Source of the DNA: Phaeodactylibacter sp964397205
GTDB lineage: Bacteria > Bacteroidota > Bacteroidia > Chitinophagales > Saprospiraceae
NCBI GenBank assembly: GCA_964397205.1
Contig: CAYNIT010000263.1
Coordinates: 1 to 6,342, forward strand
Length of the DNA stretch: 6,342 bases
Direction of reading: 5' to 3'
Part shown: positions 1 through 6,342 of the stretch, in pieces
Layout: each line of letters begins with the position of its first letter
Position numbering within the stretch: position 1 is the stretch's first letter
Position numbers and translations under genes: made by a program
Notes under the pieces: generated by a model
Databases searched by the model: none
What the model was told of the DNA's origin: nothing
What the model saw: only the letters and a program-made list of their open reading frames with translations

Positions 1-473
1 TCCTCTTCTCCCTGCTGCATTCTGCGCTCTAGCAAGCCTAGAGGGGTAGCTACAAACAGGTTGATGCGCCCAAAGGCGTACTCGCCACGTTCCACCGGGC
101 GCAATTCGTAGCCGATGGTTTGCTCCTCCCTGGCCTTCAAGCTCAATTGCCGCTCGAACCCACGCTCCTGAAACTGTACTGGCAGCTCGTCGATCAGGCT
201 GAGGCGCAACGGAAGCGGAGAAGCGTTCTCCACCCAGATTTGCACTGTATTCTGATCGCTCAACCCGAATATTTTAGGCGTTTGCCGTCGGGCACGCACC
301 TCCATCTGCCGGCCAAACAGCAGTATGGCATCAAGCAGCACAGCAGAAAGCCCCAGCACAAACAGGGCTTGCGCCACCGGATAAAAAGATGGCAGCCAAA
401 AACTGAGGACGAACAGCACAGCAAGGGCACCGAACAGCCAGAAAAACCGGTTGGCCAAGAACAACTGCTTCAT
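1..473 (-). CDS. DUF58-domain membrane protein, N-terminal part (runs off left edge)
   Basis: The first 157 codons of a gene whose 3' part lies outside the window. The product starts MKQLFLANRFFWLF and has two hydrophobic segments, about residues 10-28 and 33-54, followed by a positively charged stretch (RARR, 60-63) and a beta-rich region. Residues 76-150 read as the conserved core seen in DUF58 proteins just after the membrane hairpin: a VENASPLPLRL stretch (81-91), DELP (95-98), YELRPVERGEYAFGRI (122-137) and a TPLGLLERR stretch (143-151). In DUF58 proteins a vWA-like domain usually follows; that part is not visible here. The ATG overlaps the MoxR stop codon by one base (TGATG), implying coupled translation. 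DUF58 proteins commonly neighbour MoxR ATPases and are presumed partners of them. Family assignment is confident; cellular role is unknown. Confidence 0.87.
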   Translation of the reverse strand, partial: MKQLFLANRFFWLFGALAVLFVLSFWLPSFYPVAQALFVLGLSAVLLDAILLFGRQMEVRARRQTPKIFGLSDQNTVQIWVENASPLPLRLSLIDELPVQFQERGFERQLSLKAREEQTIGYELRPVERGEYAFGRINLFVATPLGLLERRMQQGEE

Positions 474-1549
474 CAGCGGGGAACTTCTATCTTTTGGACA
501 ATCTGCTGTATGACTTCGCGGGTGTCGTAGCCCTCCATTTCGCGCTCCGGGGTGAGAATGACACGGTGGTTCAGCACCGGGTAAGCGACGTACTGTATGT
601 CATCTGGCGTGACAAAATCCCGGCCTGCCATCGCCGCCACCGCTTTCGCCATTTTCATCACCGCCAGGGAAGCGCGAGGAGATGCCCCGAGGAAGAGGTC
701 CCCGTTGTTGCGCGTCTCGTGCACGATGTGAGCGATGTAATCCAGCAGTTCTTCCCGGATATGCACCTTTTGCACCAGCGCCTGGCACTCCACAATTTCG
801 TGGGTATCGAATACCGGCTTAACCACCTCCCGCTTGGCCATGCCGAAGTCCGACTGGAAGCGGCGCAGGATTTGCTTTTCTTCGCTGAGCTCCGGGTAGT
901 GGAGGTTGATTTTGGCCAGGAAGCGGTCAAGCTGGGCTTCCGGCAGCTTGTAGGTACCCTCTTGCTCGATGGGATTCTGAGTGGCGATGACAAAGAAAGG
1001 CGACTGCATCGCATAGGTATTGCCGTCTACGGTTACCTGGTACTCCTCCATTACCTCAAATAGCGCTGCCTGCGTCTTGGCCGGCGCCCGGTTGATTTCA
1101 TCGATAAGGACAAAGTTGGAAAACACAGGCCCGGAGCTGAAGGTAAATTCCGAATTCTTCATGTTGAAGATGGTGGTGCCTACCACATCGCTGGGCATCA
1201 GGTCAGGCGTAAACTGAATGCGGGAGAAGCCGACATTCATGGATTGCGCCAGCAGTTTGGCTGCCAGGGTTTTGGCAATGCCCGGCACGCCTTCGAGCAG
1301 CACATGCCCACCGGAGAAGAGCGCCGCCATGAGCAAGTCCAGCATTTCTTCTTGTCCGATGATGAGCTTGCGGAGTTCTTCTTTGATCCGGTTTACCGCG
1401 AGGCTGATTTTCTGCAATTCGGGATCGGGCGGCTGCCAGGCGCGCTGCTCAGCATCGCGCTGCGGGGCTTCCGGAGGCTGCTGATGTGGGGGCTGCGGCT
1501 CATCTCCCTGCTGTTCTGAATCGTTGGGTTCATCTATCGGCATTAGCAT
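473..1549 (-). CDS. MoxR-family AAA+ ATPase
   Basis: A 358-residue cytoplasmic ATPase with the complete AAA+ motif set: Walker A GVPGIAKT (87-94), Walker B FVLIDE (146-151) followed by INRAP, sensor 1 IATQNP (188-193), an arginine-finger region QLDRF (206-210) and sensor 2 SPRA (290-293). The alanine before the Walker A lysine is normal in MoxR proteins. The core begins near residue 45. Residues 1-44 are a low-complexity extension rich in Gln, Pro, Glu and Asp, probably disordered. The start at 1549 overlaps the upstream stop (TAATG); a second ATG two codons later (1543) is equally possible, and no Shine-Dalgarno helps decide. MoxR ATPases are thought to act as chaperones that mature or activate complexes, typically with vWA/DUF58 partners such as the gene immediately downstream. 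The specific client is unknown. Confidence 0.96.
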   Translation of the reverse strand: MLMPIDEPNDSEQQGDEPQPPHQQPPEAPQRDAEQRAWQPPDPELQKISLAVNRIKEELRKLIIGQEEMLDLLMAALFSGGHVLLEGVPGIAKTLAAKLLAQSMNVGFSRIQFTPDLMPSDVVGTTIFNMKNSEFTFSSGPVFSNFVLIDEINRAPAKTQAALFEVMEEYQVTVDGNTYAMQSPFFVIATQNPIEQEGTYKLPEAQLDRFLAKINLHYPELSEEKQILRRFQSDFGMAKREVVKPVFDTHEIVECQALVQKVHIREELLDYIAHIVHETRNNGDLFLGASPRASLAVMKMAKAVAAMAGRDFVTPDDIQYVAYPVLNHRVILTPEREMEGYDTREVIQQIVQKIEVPR

Positions 1550-2832
1550 TATTTTGTTTGTTGGTAAAAGTCTTCAATCAGCCGGTGGAATTCCACCAGG
1601 GTACGGCTCGACACAAAGGAGGAGCTTTCTATGTTGCGGTAGTAGGTCATCAATTGTTGCAAATGCGCCTCGGGCACTTCCGATTTGGCGGCGAGTTGCC
1701 GCACGAAAGCATCGCTGAGCTCGTGTGTAGCCAGGAAGTAGCGGTTGCGTACATGAGCCAGGAACAGCTTCATTTGCTGCAGGGCGAGCTTGCGGTGGTT
1801 GTTTTGCAAAAAGTACAAGCGCCCGATGGTAGACAGGAACTCCAGAGAAGTATTGGTATTGGCTTCCAGGACGGGCACTACCCGCTGCCGCCGCTTGGCG
1901 CGGAACAGCAAAAACAGCAACCCCATGCTGAGCAGCAAGTACCAGGCCCAGGCCAGCGGCGGTTGGCTCAGGATGTAGCTCAGGGGGCTTTCGGAGGAAA
2001 GGGAGCGGTCGGCTAAACTGCGGTTGCGCGTACGGCGCCCCATCCACTCCGGCACTTTGCTGTAGGCATCCCAGTAAGCGGGGCCCTGCGGTGCCAAGTG
2101 GGTGAGGGCGCGCTCGGCGTAGACCAGGCCGGATTCTTCCAGCAGCCGGATATTGGAAAACGCCAGGGGGCTGGTGTGCAGGTAGAAATACCCTTTACCG
2201 TAGGGATGCCGGGCAAAGTTGACGGCACCACTCTCGTATCCGCCCAAAGCGGTGAAACCTTCGGGATCATCGCAGAAGTGATAGGGCTCCAGGTAGCTCC
2301 ATTCGTAATTGGCCAGCCGCTGGTAATAGAGGTAAGGTACCTCAAAGGCGGAGTCCCGCCTCAGGTCCGGGTGGTAAAAATTGAGCCGGGCCAGGCTGTC
2401 GGTAAACAAGCCGTAGTCCTGCCACACGGAAGCCTCGCAGCCGTAGCTGTAAAAGGCCTGCGCCAGCGGTTTCGGCAAAGTCTTGCTGGATAGGAAAGCG
2501 GTATTGCCAGCCTCCACAAAGCGCAACAGTTGTTCTTGGTCCAGGGAGTCCATGTACAGCGCCTCGCCCACAAATAGGTAGGCGGCGTTCACATCCCGCT
2601 CGGGCAGCACGCCCTTGATGCTGTCCTGCAGCACCTGCATCGAGTCGGCCTGAAAGTAGTCCTGCAAAAGCGCAAAAAGGATGGAGGTGCCGTAGGGTGC
2701 CCGGCTTTCACGATTGTAAGTCTCGCGCCAGTCTAACTGCTTCGGCCCGCCTTTTCGGAACAGCAGTACCAGCAAAACTGCGACGAGCAGCAGAGCCAGG
2801 GCAATGAATGCTATGCGGCGCTTATTTTGCAT
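1549..2832 (-). CDS. DUF4350-domain protein with two membrane anchors
   Basis: A 427-residue protein. A hydrophobic segment at about residues 6-25 is followed by RKGG and an extracytoplasmic domain (about 30-285). Residues 35-115 match the DUF4350 pattern: a PYGTSILFALLQDYF stretch, then YLFVGEALYMDSLDQEQL and a RFVEAGNTAFLSS stretch. This is the segment of DUF4350 proteins considered related to glutamine-amidotransferase-like folds; I see no obvious catalytic triad, so a binding rather than enzymatic role is likely. A second membrane segment (about 292-311) is followed by RAKRRQR, placing a helical tail of about 110 residues in the cytoplasm, where MoxR and the DUF58 soluble part would be. 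The gene's start lies inside the end of the DUF4129 gene (11-nt overlap) and its stop overlaps the MoxR start. Family call is good; function unknown. Confidence 0.85.
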   Translation of the reverse strand: MQNKRRIAFIALALLLVAVLLVLLFRKGGPKQLDWRETYNRESRAPYGTSILFALLQDYFQADSMQVLQDSIKGVLPERDVNAAYLFVGEALYMDSLDQEQLLRFVEAGNTAFLSSKTLPKPLAQAFYSYGCEASVWQDYGLFTDSLARLNFYHPDLRRDSAFEVPYLYYQRLANYEWSYLEPYHFCDDPEGFTALGGYESGAVNFARHPYGKGYFYLHTSPLAFSNIRLLEESGLVYAERALTHLAPQGPAYWDAYSKVPEWMGRRTRNRSLADRSLSSESPLSYILSQPPLAWAWYLLLSMGLLFLLFRAKRRQRVVPVLEANTNTSLEFLSTIGRLYFLQNNHRKLALQQMKLFLAHVRNRYFLATHELSDAFVRQLAAKSEVPEAHLQQLMTYYRNIESSSFVSSRTLVEFHRLIEDFYQQTK

Positions 2833-3595
2833 GGGCTATCCGGTAAGCTTTGATCTGCTCGTCCAATTGCTGGAAGTAGGGAGCTACCGCTTGGTAGTCC
2901 TCGGCGCTCATCTCGTGGTTGCCGTACCAATAGTGTTCGAAAATACGGGTCACCTGTGCGAAGGCAGGCTGCAGCTCCGGCACTCGGCTTAGCTCCTGCC
3001 AGTACTGCCGGTTCGTTTTGTCCTTTTTCCAGGCCAACAGCTCACGCAAGGACAGCTCCTTGAGCACCGACAGGTAATGCAGCCGGATAGCCAGCCGGAA
3101 GTTGCCGTCTTGCACAGCTCGCTGCAGGTAGTCCCCGAGTTCGGCTTCGTGCAGCTCCTCCTCGATTTGATCCAAGTCGATCTCCGCGCTGCTGCCGTAG
3201 GGGCGGACTTTTTCGTTGCGGGGCCGCTGCTGCAAGCCGAGCAAATAGCGGACCAGGAAAGCGATGCCCACCGCAACAGCAATGAAGAACAATATCTTCA
3301 CCAGCGCGTCCGCCAGCTGCCCGTCCAGCAAAGGGCGGGACTGCCGGGGAGGCTCGGAAGGCGGCGGCTCCTCCCCTCCCCCGGATTCAGTGTTGCTCTG
3401 CCGGCGTTTTTTTTCTTCGGCGGCCCGGCGCGCCTGCCCACTGTACTGAATGCCTTCTTTGGCGGAAGCCCACTGTTCCCGGTCGAGCTGCCGGGCGGGC
3501 ATAGGCTCCTCGGCGTAGGAAGCCGGGGCACTGGCCTGAGCCGGCAGCAGAGATGGCAAAAGGAAAAGCCATAAGAGGAAGAGGTGTCTGATCAT
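2822..3595 (-). CDS. DUF4129-domain protein with signal peptide and one membrane span
   Basis: A 257-residue protein. It begins MIRHLFLLWLFLLPSLLPAQA, a typical signal peptide with likely cleavage after A21. A charged, Pro/Gly/Ser-rich segment follows (about 22-95; probably flexible, outside the inner membrane), then one membrane span (about 98-118) and a cytoplasmic C-terminal region. Residues about 150-245 resemble DUF4129: an LAIRLHYLSVLKEL helix (168-181), then YWQEL and an FEHYWYGNHEMSAEDY stretch (219-234) whose aromatic YG motif is characteristic of the family. DUF4129 domains occur repeatedly with MoxR/DUF58 operons, and some are fused to transglutaminases; no protease domain is present here. 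The start is six bases after the stop of the SpoIIM-type gene. The A8 run at 3407-3414 lies in the linker coding region. Role unknown; a membrane-tethered adaptor is plausible. Confidence 0.83.
   Translation of the reverse strand: MIRHLFLLWLFLLPSLLPAQASAPASYAEEPMPARQLDREQWASAKEGIQYSGQARRAAEEKKRRQSNTESGGGEEPPPSEPPRQSRPLLDGQLADALVKILFFIAVAVGIAFLVRYLLGLQQRPRNEKVRPYGSSAEIDLDQIEEELHEAELGDYLQRAVQDGNFRLAIRLHYLSVLKELSLRELLAWKKDKTNRQYWQELSRVPELQPAFAQVTRIFEHYWYGNHEMSAEDYQAVAPYFQQLDEQIKAYRIAHAK
3407..3414 (-). repeat. A8 homopolymer (A-AAA-AAA slippery-type heptamer) inside the DUF4129 gene
   Basis: On the coding strand eight A residues read GAA-AAA-AAA-C in frame (E61-K62-K63). This includes an A-AAA-AAA heptamer aligned with the reading frame, the form that permits -1 slippage in bacteria. 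A -1 shift would add T-P-A-E-Q-H and stop, giving a 69-residue product ending before the membrane span. The run could also contract or expand by replication slippage. No stimulatory hairpin or internal Shine-Dalgarno was identified, so function is speculative. Confidence 0.3.
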
Positions 3596-3601
3596 ATCTG
3601 C

Positions 3602-5443
3602 CTATTCTTTTTCCAGGCCCTGAATGCGCTTTTGGATACCAATTTGGTGAATATTGTCCCGCAGCCGCGGCGCTTCCTGTATTTCCAGCAGGCTGTAGTA
3701 CAATAAGCCGCCGCCGGCCAGCGCCATGCCCAGTACGAGGTACAACACGCTTACGCTAATAAAAGTTAGCACAATGGTAGAAAGCGTTGCCATCTGCTCG
3801 TCCGGCAATTGGATGATCCAACTGAACAAGTCCAGGTAGAACCAGGCCAGGGTGGTGTTGACCAAAGAATAGAACAACAGCCCTACCAGGAGGAAAATCA
3901 GAGACAAGCTGAACCCCCGGCTGAAATTGGGGAAATACAAAGCTACCGCCCGGCTGCCGCTCGCAAATGGATTGCGCCGCTCCCGCAGGCTGATGTAGCC
4001 CCAAAGCGCCGGGAATACTAAGAATGCGATAAGTACAAAGGGAGTGAACCAGCCGTTGAAATAGAGCAGGTAAGCCAAAGCGCCGGCGGGGAACAGCAGC
4101 TTCAGATAAGCTAGGATGCCCGCGCGGGCCCGCCCCAGTTCTTCGGACTGCAGCCGCCGGAAAACTACCAAGCTTACCAGGGCAAAGGCCAGGGTGTTGG
4201 CCAGCGGCACAAAGGGGGCTCGGTCGTTCTGAAAAAACTGATCGATCTGCCCGATGCCGGATAAAGCGCCGGCGGGGAAGCGGAAGCGCCCGCCCCACTC
4301 GGCAGCGCCGGGCAAAAACACCAACGCCAGGAACAGCAAGGCGCCCCCGGCGGCCGAGAGCGCAATTCTGCCGATGTGTTTCTTGAGAAAAACGAAGACG
4401 TCGGAGAAGATTTCCCCGGAACTCAGTATCTGATCGAAGCGCAAGCGCTGTTCCCGGTCAGGCGGCAGGCGGGGCTCCCGCAGCGGTGCCTCAAAGCCGA
4501 TCTGCGCCTTAAGCCGCGGATAAGCTACAAAATACAACAGAACGAAGAGCAGGCAAACCAAAATGAAGGCCCCGCGCAGCAGGTCGGGGGTCTCCGTGTA
4601 GCGGGTCAGGTACCCCTCAATAAAACCCGCTAGCACGAATATGGGGACGATGCCAATCATGATTTTAATGCCGCGCCGCGCCGAGCGCTGAAAGGCCTGC
4701 GCCCGGGTGTAGGTGCCTGGAAAGACCAGCCCGCGCCCCATTGTGATGCCCGCCGCGCCGGCGATGATGATGGCGGATATCTCCAGCGTGCCGTGTATCC
4801 AAACTGTCAGGAAGGACTCCCAAAACAGGCCGCGCTCGATGAAAAAGTACTGAAACGCCCCTAGCATGATGCCATTGCGGATGAGAATGGCGATGCTGCC
4901 GATGGTGAAAAAAGCCCCCATCACAAAGGTGAGAAAGGCGACGAAGAGGTTGTTGAAGGTGATGCCCAACGACATGCCAAAGGCGCCTTTGTCTTTATAG
5001 ACCGCCATGGGGTCGCCCTTTTCTATGTTTTCTTTGGTCATCTCCACATAAGAGTCGCCCAAAATGAGGTTGAGGAATTCGCTGTCGTTGGCACTCGATA
5101 CCATACCGATGAGAAAGGCCAGGGCAAAGACCAGAAAGGCGGTGCGGAAATCGCGGCGGGATTGGTACATCAGCTGCGGCAGCTCGTCGGTCCAGAAGGT
5201 GAGCAAACGGTTGGCGTGAGAACGCCGGCTGCGGTAAATTTTGAAGAAAATGCGTTGGGCCAGCCCGTTGAGGTACACCCGGACAGAGCGGTTGGGGTAA
5301 AAGGTGCGGGAGTAGGACAGATCATCGGTGATCTGTACGAAAAGTTCGTTGAGTTTATCCGGGTCGTTGTGTTTGCGCTCCAGCGATTGCTCGAACTCTG
5401 CCCACTTTTCTTTATTTTGCTGGATGAATTTGGTCTCGCGCAT
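3602..5443 (-). CDS. SpoIIM-domain polytopic membrane protein with extra C-terminal membrane module
   Basis: A 613-residue integral membrane protein and the first gene of the minus-strand operon. The start MRETKFIQQNKEKWAEFE is the form usual for Bacteroidota SpoIIM-family proteins, which supports the chosen ATG. After a charged cytoplasmic N-terminus (1-98), residues 99-310 hold about six membrane segments with SpoIIM hallmarks: NN at 164-165, LIRNGIMLGAF (187-197) and HGTLEISAIIIAGAAG (217-232). SpoIIM-family proteins are commonly around 320 residues. This one continues through a charged linker (about 311-355) into six or more further hydrophobic segments (about 360-380, 410-428, 440-460, 464-483, 511-530, 553-586). 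SpoIIM itself acts in sporulating Firmicutes in engulfment with peptidoglycan hydrolases, but this relative is in a non-sporulating lineage and that role should not be transferred. It may scaffold the envelope complex of this operon. Confidence 0.88.
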   Translation of the reverse strand: MRETKFIQQNKEKWAEFEQSLERKHNDPDKLNELFVQITDDLSYSRTFYPNRSVRVYLNGLAQRIFFKIYRSRRSHANRLLTFWTDELPQLMYQSRRDFRTAFLVFALAFLIGMVSSANDSEFLNLILGDSYVEMTKENIEKGDPMAVYKDKGAFGMSLGITFNNLFVAFLTFVMGAFFTIGSIAILIRNGIMLGAFQYFFIERGLFWESFLTVWIHGTLEISAIIIAGAAGITMGRGLVFPGTYTRAQAFQRSARRGIKIMIGIVPIFVLAGFIEGYLTRYTETPDLLRGAFILVCLLFVLLYFVAYPRLKAQIGFEAPLREPRLPPDREQRLRFDQILSSGEIFSDVFVFLKKHIGRIALSAAGGALLFLALVFLPGAAEWGGRFRFPAGALSGIGQIDQFFQNDRAPFVPLANTLAFALVSLVVFRRLQSEELGRARAGILAYLKLLFPAGALAYLLYFNGWFTPFVLIAFLVFPALWGYISLRERRNPFASGSRAVALYFPNFSRGFSLSLIFLLVGLLFYSLVNTTLAWFYLDLFSWIIQLPDEQMATLSTIVLTFISVSVLYLVLGMALAGGGLLYYSLLEIQEAPRLRDNIHQIGIQKRIQGLEKE

Positions 5444-5463
5444 TACAACGGTTGCTGGATGAA
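5417..5463. repeat. 12-bp direct repeat flanking the SpoIIM-gene start codon
   Basis: TTGCTGGATGAA occurs at 5417-5428 and again at 5452-5463, 35 bases apart start to start. On the minus strand one copy encodes codons 6-9 (FIQQ) and the other lies 9-20 bases upstream of the ATG at 5443. The repeat is exact and directly visible. Whether it is an operator, an RNA element or coincidence cannot be decided from one genome. Confidence 0.45.
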
Positions 5464-5544
5464 ACTCTATTTTAGGAAATAAATTGCAAACTATAAACCC
5501 ATTCCCGTACTCAGGGGTTGAAAATTGCCTACAGAACCTGCTGC
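5444..5544. promoter_or_regulatory. Divergent intergenic region, presumed promoters for both directions
   Basis: This 101-base AT-richer gap separates the starts of the SpoIIM-type gene (minus) and the RDD gene (plus) and is the only substantial intergenic space. Bacteroidota promoters tend to carry TAnnTTTG near -7 and TTG near -33. The best partial matches are TATTTTAG at 5468-5475 (plus, 7 of 8) and TATAGTTTG at 5495-5487 (minus; one base too many in the spacer). Neither has a well-placed -33 element, so the exact sites are not assigned. That the promoters lie here is inferred from gene layout. Confidence 0.5.
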
Positions 5545-6291
5545 ATGGACACCATAGACATCCGCACGACCCAGAATGTGGTCATCGAATACGAACTAGC
5601 CAGCCTGCGGGAACGCATCTTGGCTTTCCTGTTGGACTTGCTGATTTTCGGCCTGCTGTACCTTTTCCTGGTACTGCTGCTCATCGGCCCGCTGGTCAGC
5701 AGCATGAGCTCCGGCCGCATGCTGGTGATGGTCGTCTACCAGCTGTTTCCCATCATTGGCTTCATGGGCTACCATTTGGTTTCAGAAATAGTTGCCAACG
5801 GGCAGTCCTGGGGCAAGCGCTCCATGGGCATACGAGTGGTACGGCTGGATGGTAAGGAGCCGGGGCTGAGCGACTACCTGCTGCGGGCCGTTTTCCAGAT
5901 CGTTGATGTGCTTTTCTCCGCCGGGATCCTGGCCGCCTTGCTCATCAGCTCCTCGGTGAAAAACCAGCGGCTGGGGGATATGACGGCGAGCACTACCGTC
6001 ATTCGCATCCGGCAGAACCTGCGCTTCCACTTAGCGGACATCCTGAACATTTCCTCCCTGGAGGATTACGAGCCGCAATACCCGCAGGTCGCCCAGCTGA
6101 GCGAGCAGGACATGCTGCTGATCAAGAACGTGGTAGGGCGCTACCGCCACCACCGCAATTTCGCCCACGAGCGGGCGGTGCTGGAGCTGGTCCGACACCT
6201 GCAGGAGGTGCTGGAGATCGAGCAGGAGCCGGACAGCAAAGAGGAGTTTCTGAAGACCTTGATCCGGGATTATATTGTGATTACGCGTTGA
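5545..6291 (+). CDS. RDD-family membrane protein with soluble C-terminal tail
   Basis: A 248-residue protein starting at ATG 5545 (MDTIDIRTTQNVVIEYELAS). An in-frame TTG at 5518 would add nine residues (TTG-initiated, then KIAYRTCC), but homologous RDD proteins typically begin just before a conserved TAQNV-like stretch, so the ATG is preferred. Three hydrophobic segments (about 26-50, 59-80 and 112-135) carry the RDD signatures: R24, A27 and D31 in RILAFLLD, the GQSWGKRSMGIRVV motif (86-99), and the QRLGDMTASTTV stretch (141-152) with D145. The RDD name refers to the conserved Arg and two Asp. Residues about 155-248 form a soluble, helical, charged tail. RDD proteins are widespread and poorly understood; some have been linked to ion transport. 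Divergent placement beside the SpoIIM/MoxR operon suggests shared function or control, which is inference. Confidence 0.92.
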   Translation: MDTIDIRTTQNVVIEYELASLRERILAFLLDLLIFGLLYLFLVLLLIGPLVSSMSSGRMLVMVVYQLFPIIGFMGYHLVSEIVANGQSWGKRSMGIRVVRLDGKEPGLSDYLLRAVFQIVDVLFSAGILAALLISSSVKNQRLGDMTASTTVIRIRQNLRFHLADILNISSLEDYEPQYPQVAQLSEQDMLLIKNVVGRYRHHRNFAHERAVLELVRHLQEVLEIEQEPDSKEEFLKTLIRDYIVITR

Positions 6292-6293
6292 TG

Positions 6294-6308
6294 GAAGCTG
6301 GCAGCTTC
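6294..6308 (+). terminator. Weak terminator-like hairpin after the RDD gene
   Basis: GAAGCT at 6294-6299 and AGCTTC at 6303-6308 are perfectly complementary around a 3-base GGC loop, beginning two bases after the RDD stop codon. The following bases (TTCTCTC) are only moderately T-rich, so this is a weak intrinsic terminator at best. The remaining bases to 6342 show no further gene or clear signal. Confidence 0.35.
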
Positions 6309-6342
6309 TTCTCTCAATAAAAACGGGCTTCTGAAACAACAA

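Noticed and set aside
494..1063. Open frame of 189 codons on the plus strand opposite the MoxR gene
   Set aside because: It lies wholly antisense to the conserved ATPase core. Its translation is His/Arg/Val-rich with no domain, and in GC-rich DNA such mirror frames are expected.
1268..1291. Walker A of the MoxR protein reads GVPGIAKT rather than the textbook GxxxxGKT
   Set aside because: Alanine before the catalytic lysine is the normal form in MoxR AAA+ ATPases, so this is not a degenerate site.
1486..2016. Open frame of 176 codons on the plus strand opposite the MoxR/DUF4350 junction
   Set aside because: Antisense to two well-supported genes, with low-complexity Gln-rich composition and no recognisable motif.
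3077..3574. Open frame of 165 codons on the plus strand opposite the DUF4129 gene
   Set aside because: Antisense shadow of a gene with a clear signal peptide, membrane span and family motif; no independent evidence for coding.
3602..5443. A sporulation function suggested by the SpoIIM domain
   Set aside because: No other sporulation genes are present and the lineage is not spore-forming. SpoIIM-like proteins are common outside spore formers, so the name reflects homology only.
6031..6342. Possible minus-strand gene entering from the right edge, opposite the RDD tail
   Set aside because: Most of it mirrors the RDD coding sequence, and its Leu/Gln/Val/His-rich translation has no domain. Only 51 bases lie outside the RDD gene, too few to support a convergent gene.

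Overview
The window looks like chromosomal DNA from a member of the Bacteroidota. It is GC-rich for that phylum. Genes are tightly packed, without recognisable Shine-Dalgarno sequences ahead of their starts. The gene set and order (RDD / SpoIIM / DUF4129 / DUF4350 / MoxR / DUF58) is one I recognise from Bacteroidota genomes. A Saprospira/Lewinella-like lineage would fit the base composition, but that is only a guess.

Layout. Five genes run right to left on the minus strand and almost certainly form one operon. In transcription order they are: a 613-residue polytopic membrane protein with an N-terminal SpoIIM (stage II sporulation protein M) domain (5443-3602); a DUF4129 protein with a signal peptide and one membrane anchor (3595-2822); a DUF4350 protein with two membrane anchors (2832-1549); a MoxR-type AAA+ ATPase (1549-473); and a DUF58 protein (473 to beyond the left edge, so only its first 157 codons are present). 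Junctions are a 6-nt gap, an 11-nt overlap and two 1-nt stop/start overlaps (TAATG, TGATG), which suggests coupled translation. A sixth gene, an RDD-family membrane protein with a soluble tail (5545-6291, plus strand), diverges from the operon across a 101-nt intergenic region that should hold both promoters. A weak hairpin follows it. No RNA genes, mobile elements, CRISPR arrays or long repeats were seen.

How the genes may work together. MoxR ATPases are generally found beside partners carrying vWA/DUF58 domains and are thought to act as chaperones that assemble or activate complexes. Here the ATPase and DUF58 protein sit with four membrane proteins, so an envelope-associated ATP-driven assembly is the natural inference; no substrate can be named from sequence. 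The most distinctive points are the unusually long SpoIIM protein, whose second half is an additional multi-pass membrane module, and a resemblance in layout between the C-terminal cytoplasmic tails of the DUF4129 and DUF4350 proteins. The overall gene set is a known but functionally poorly characterised cluster rather than a wholly new system.
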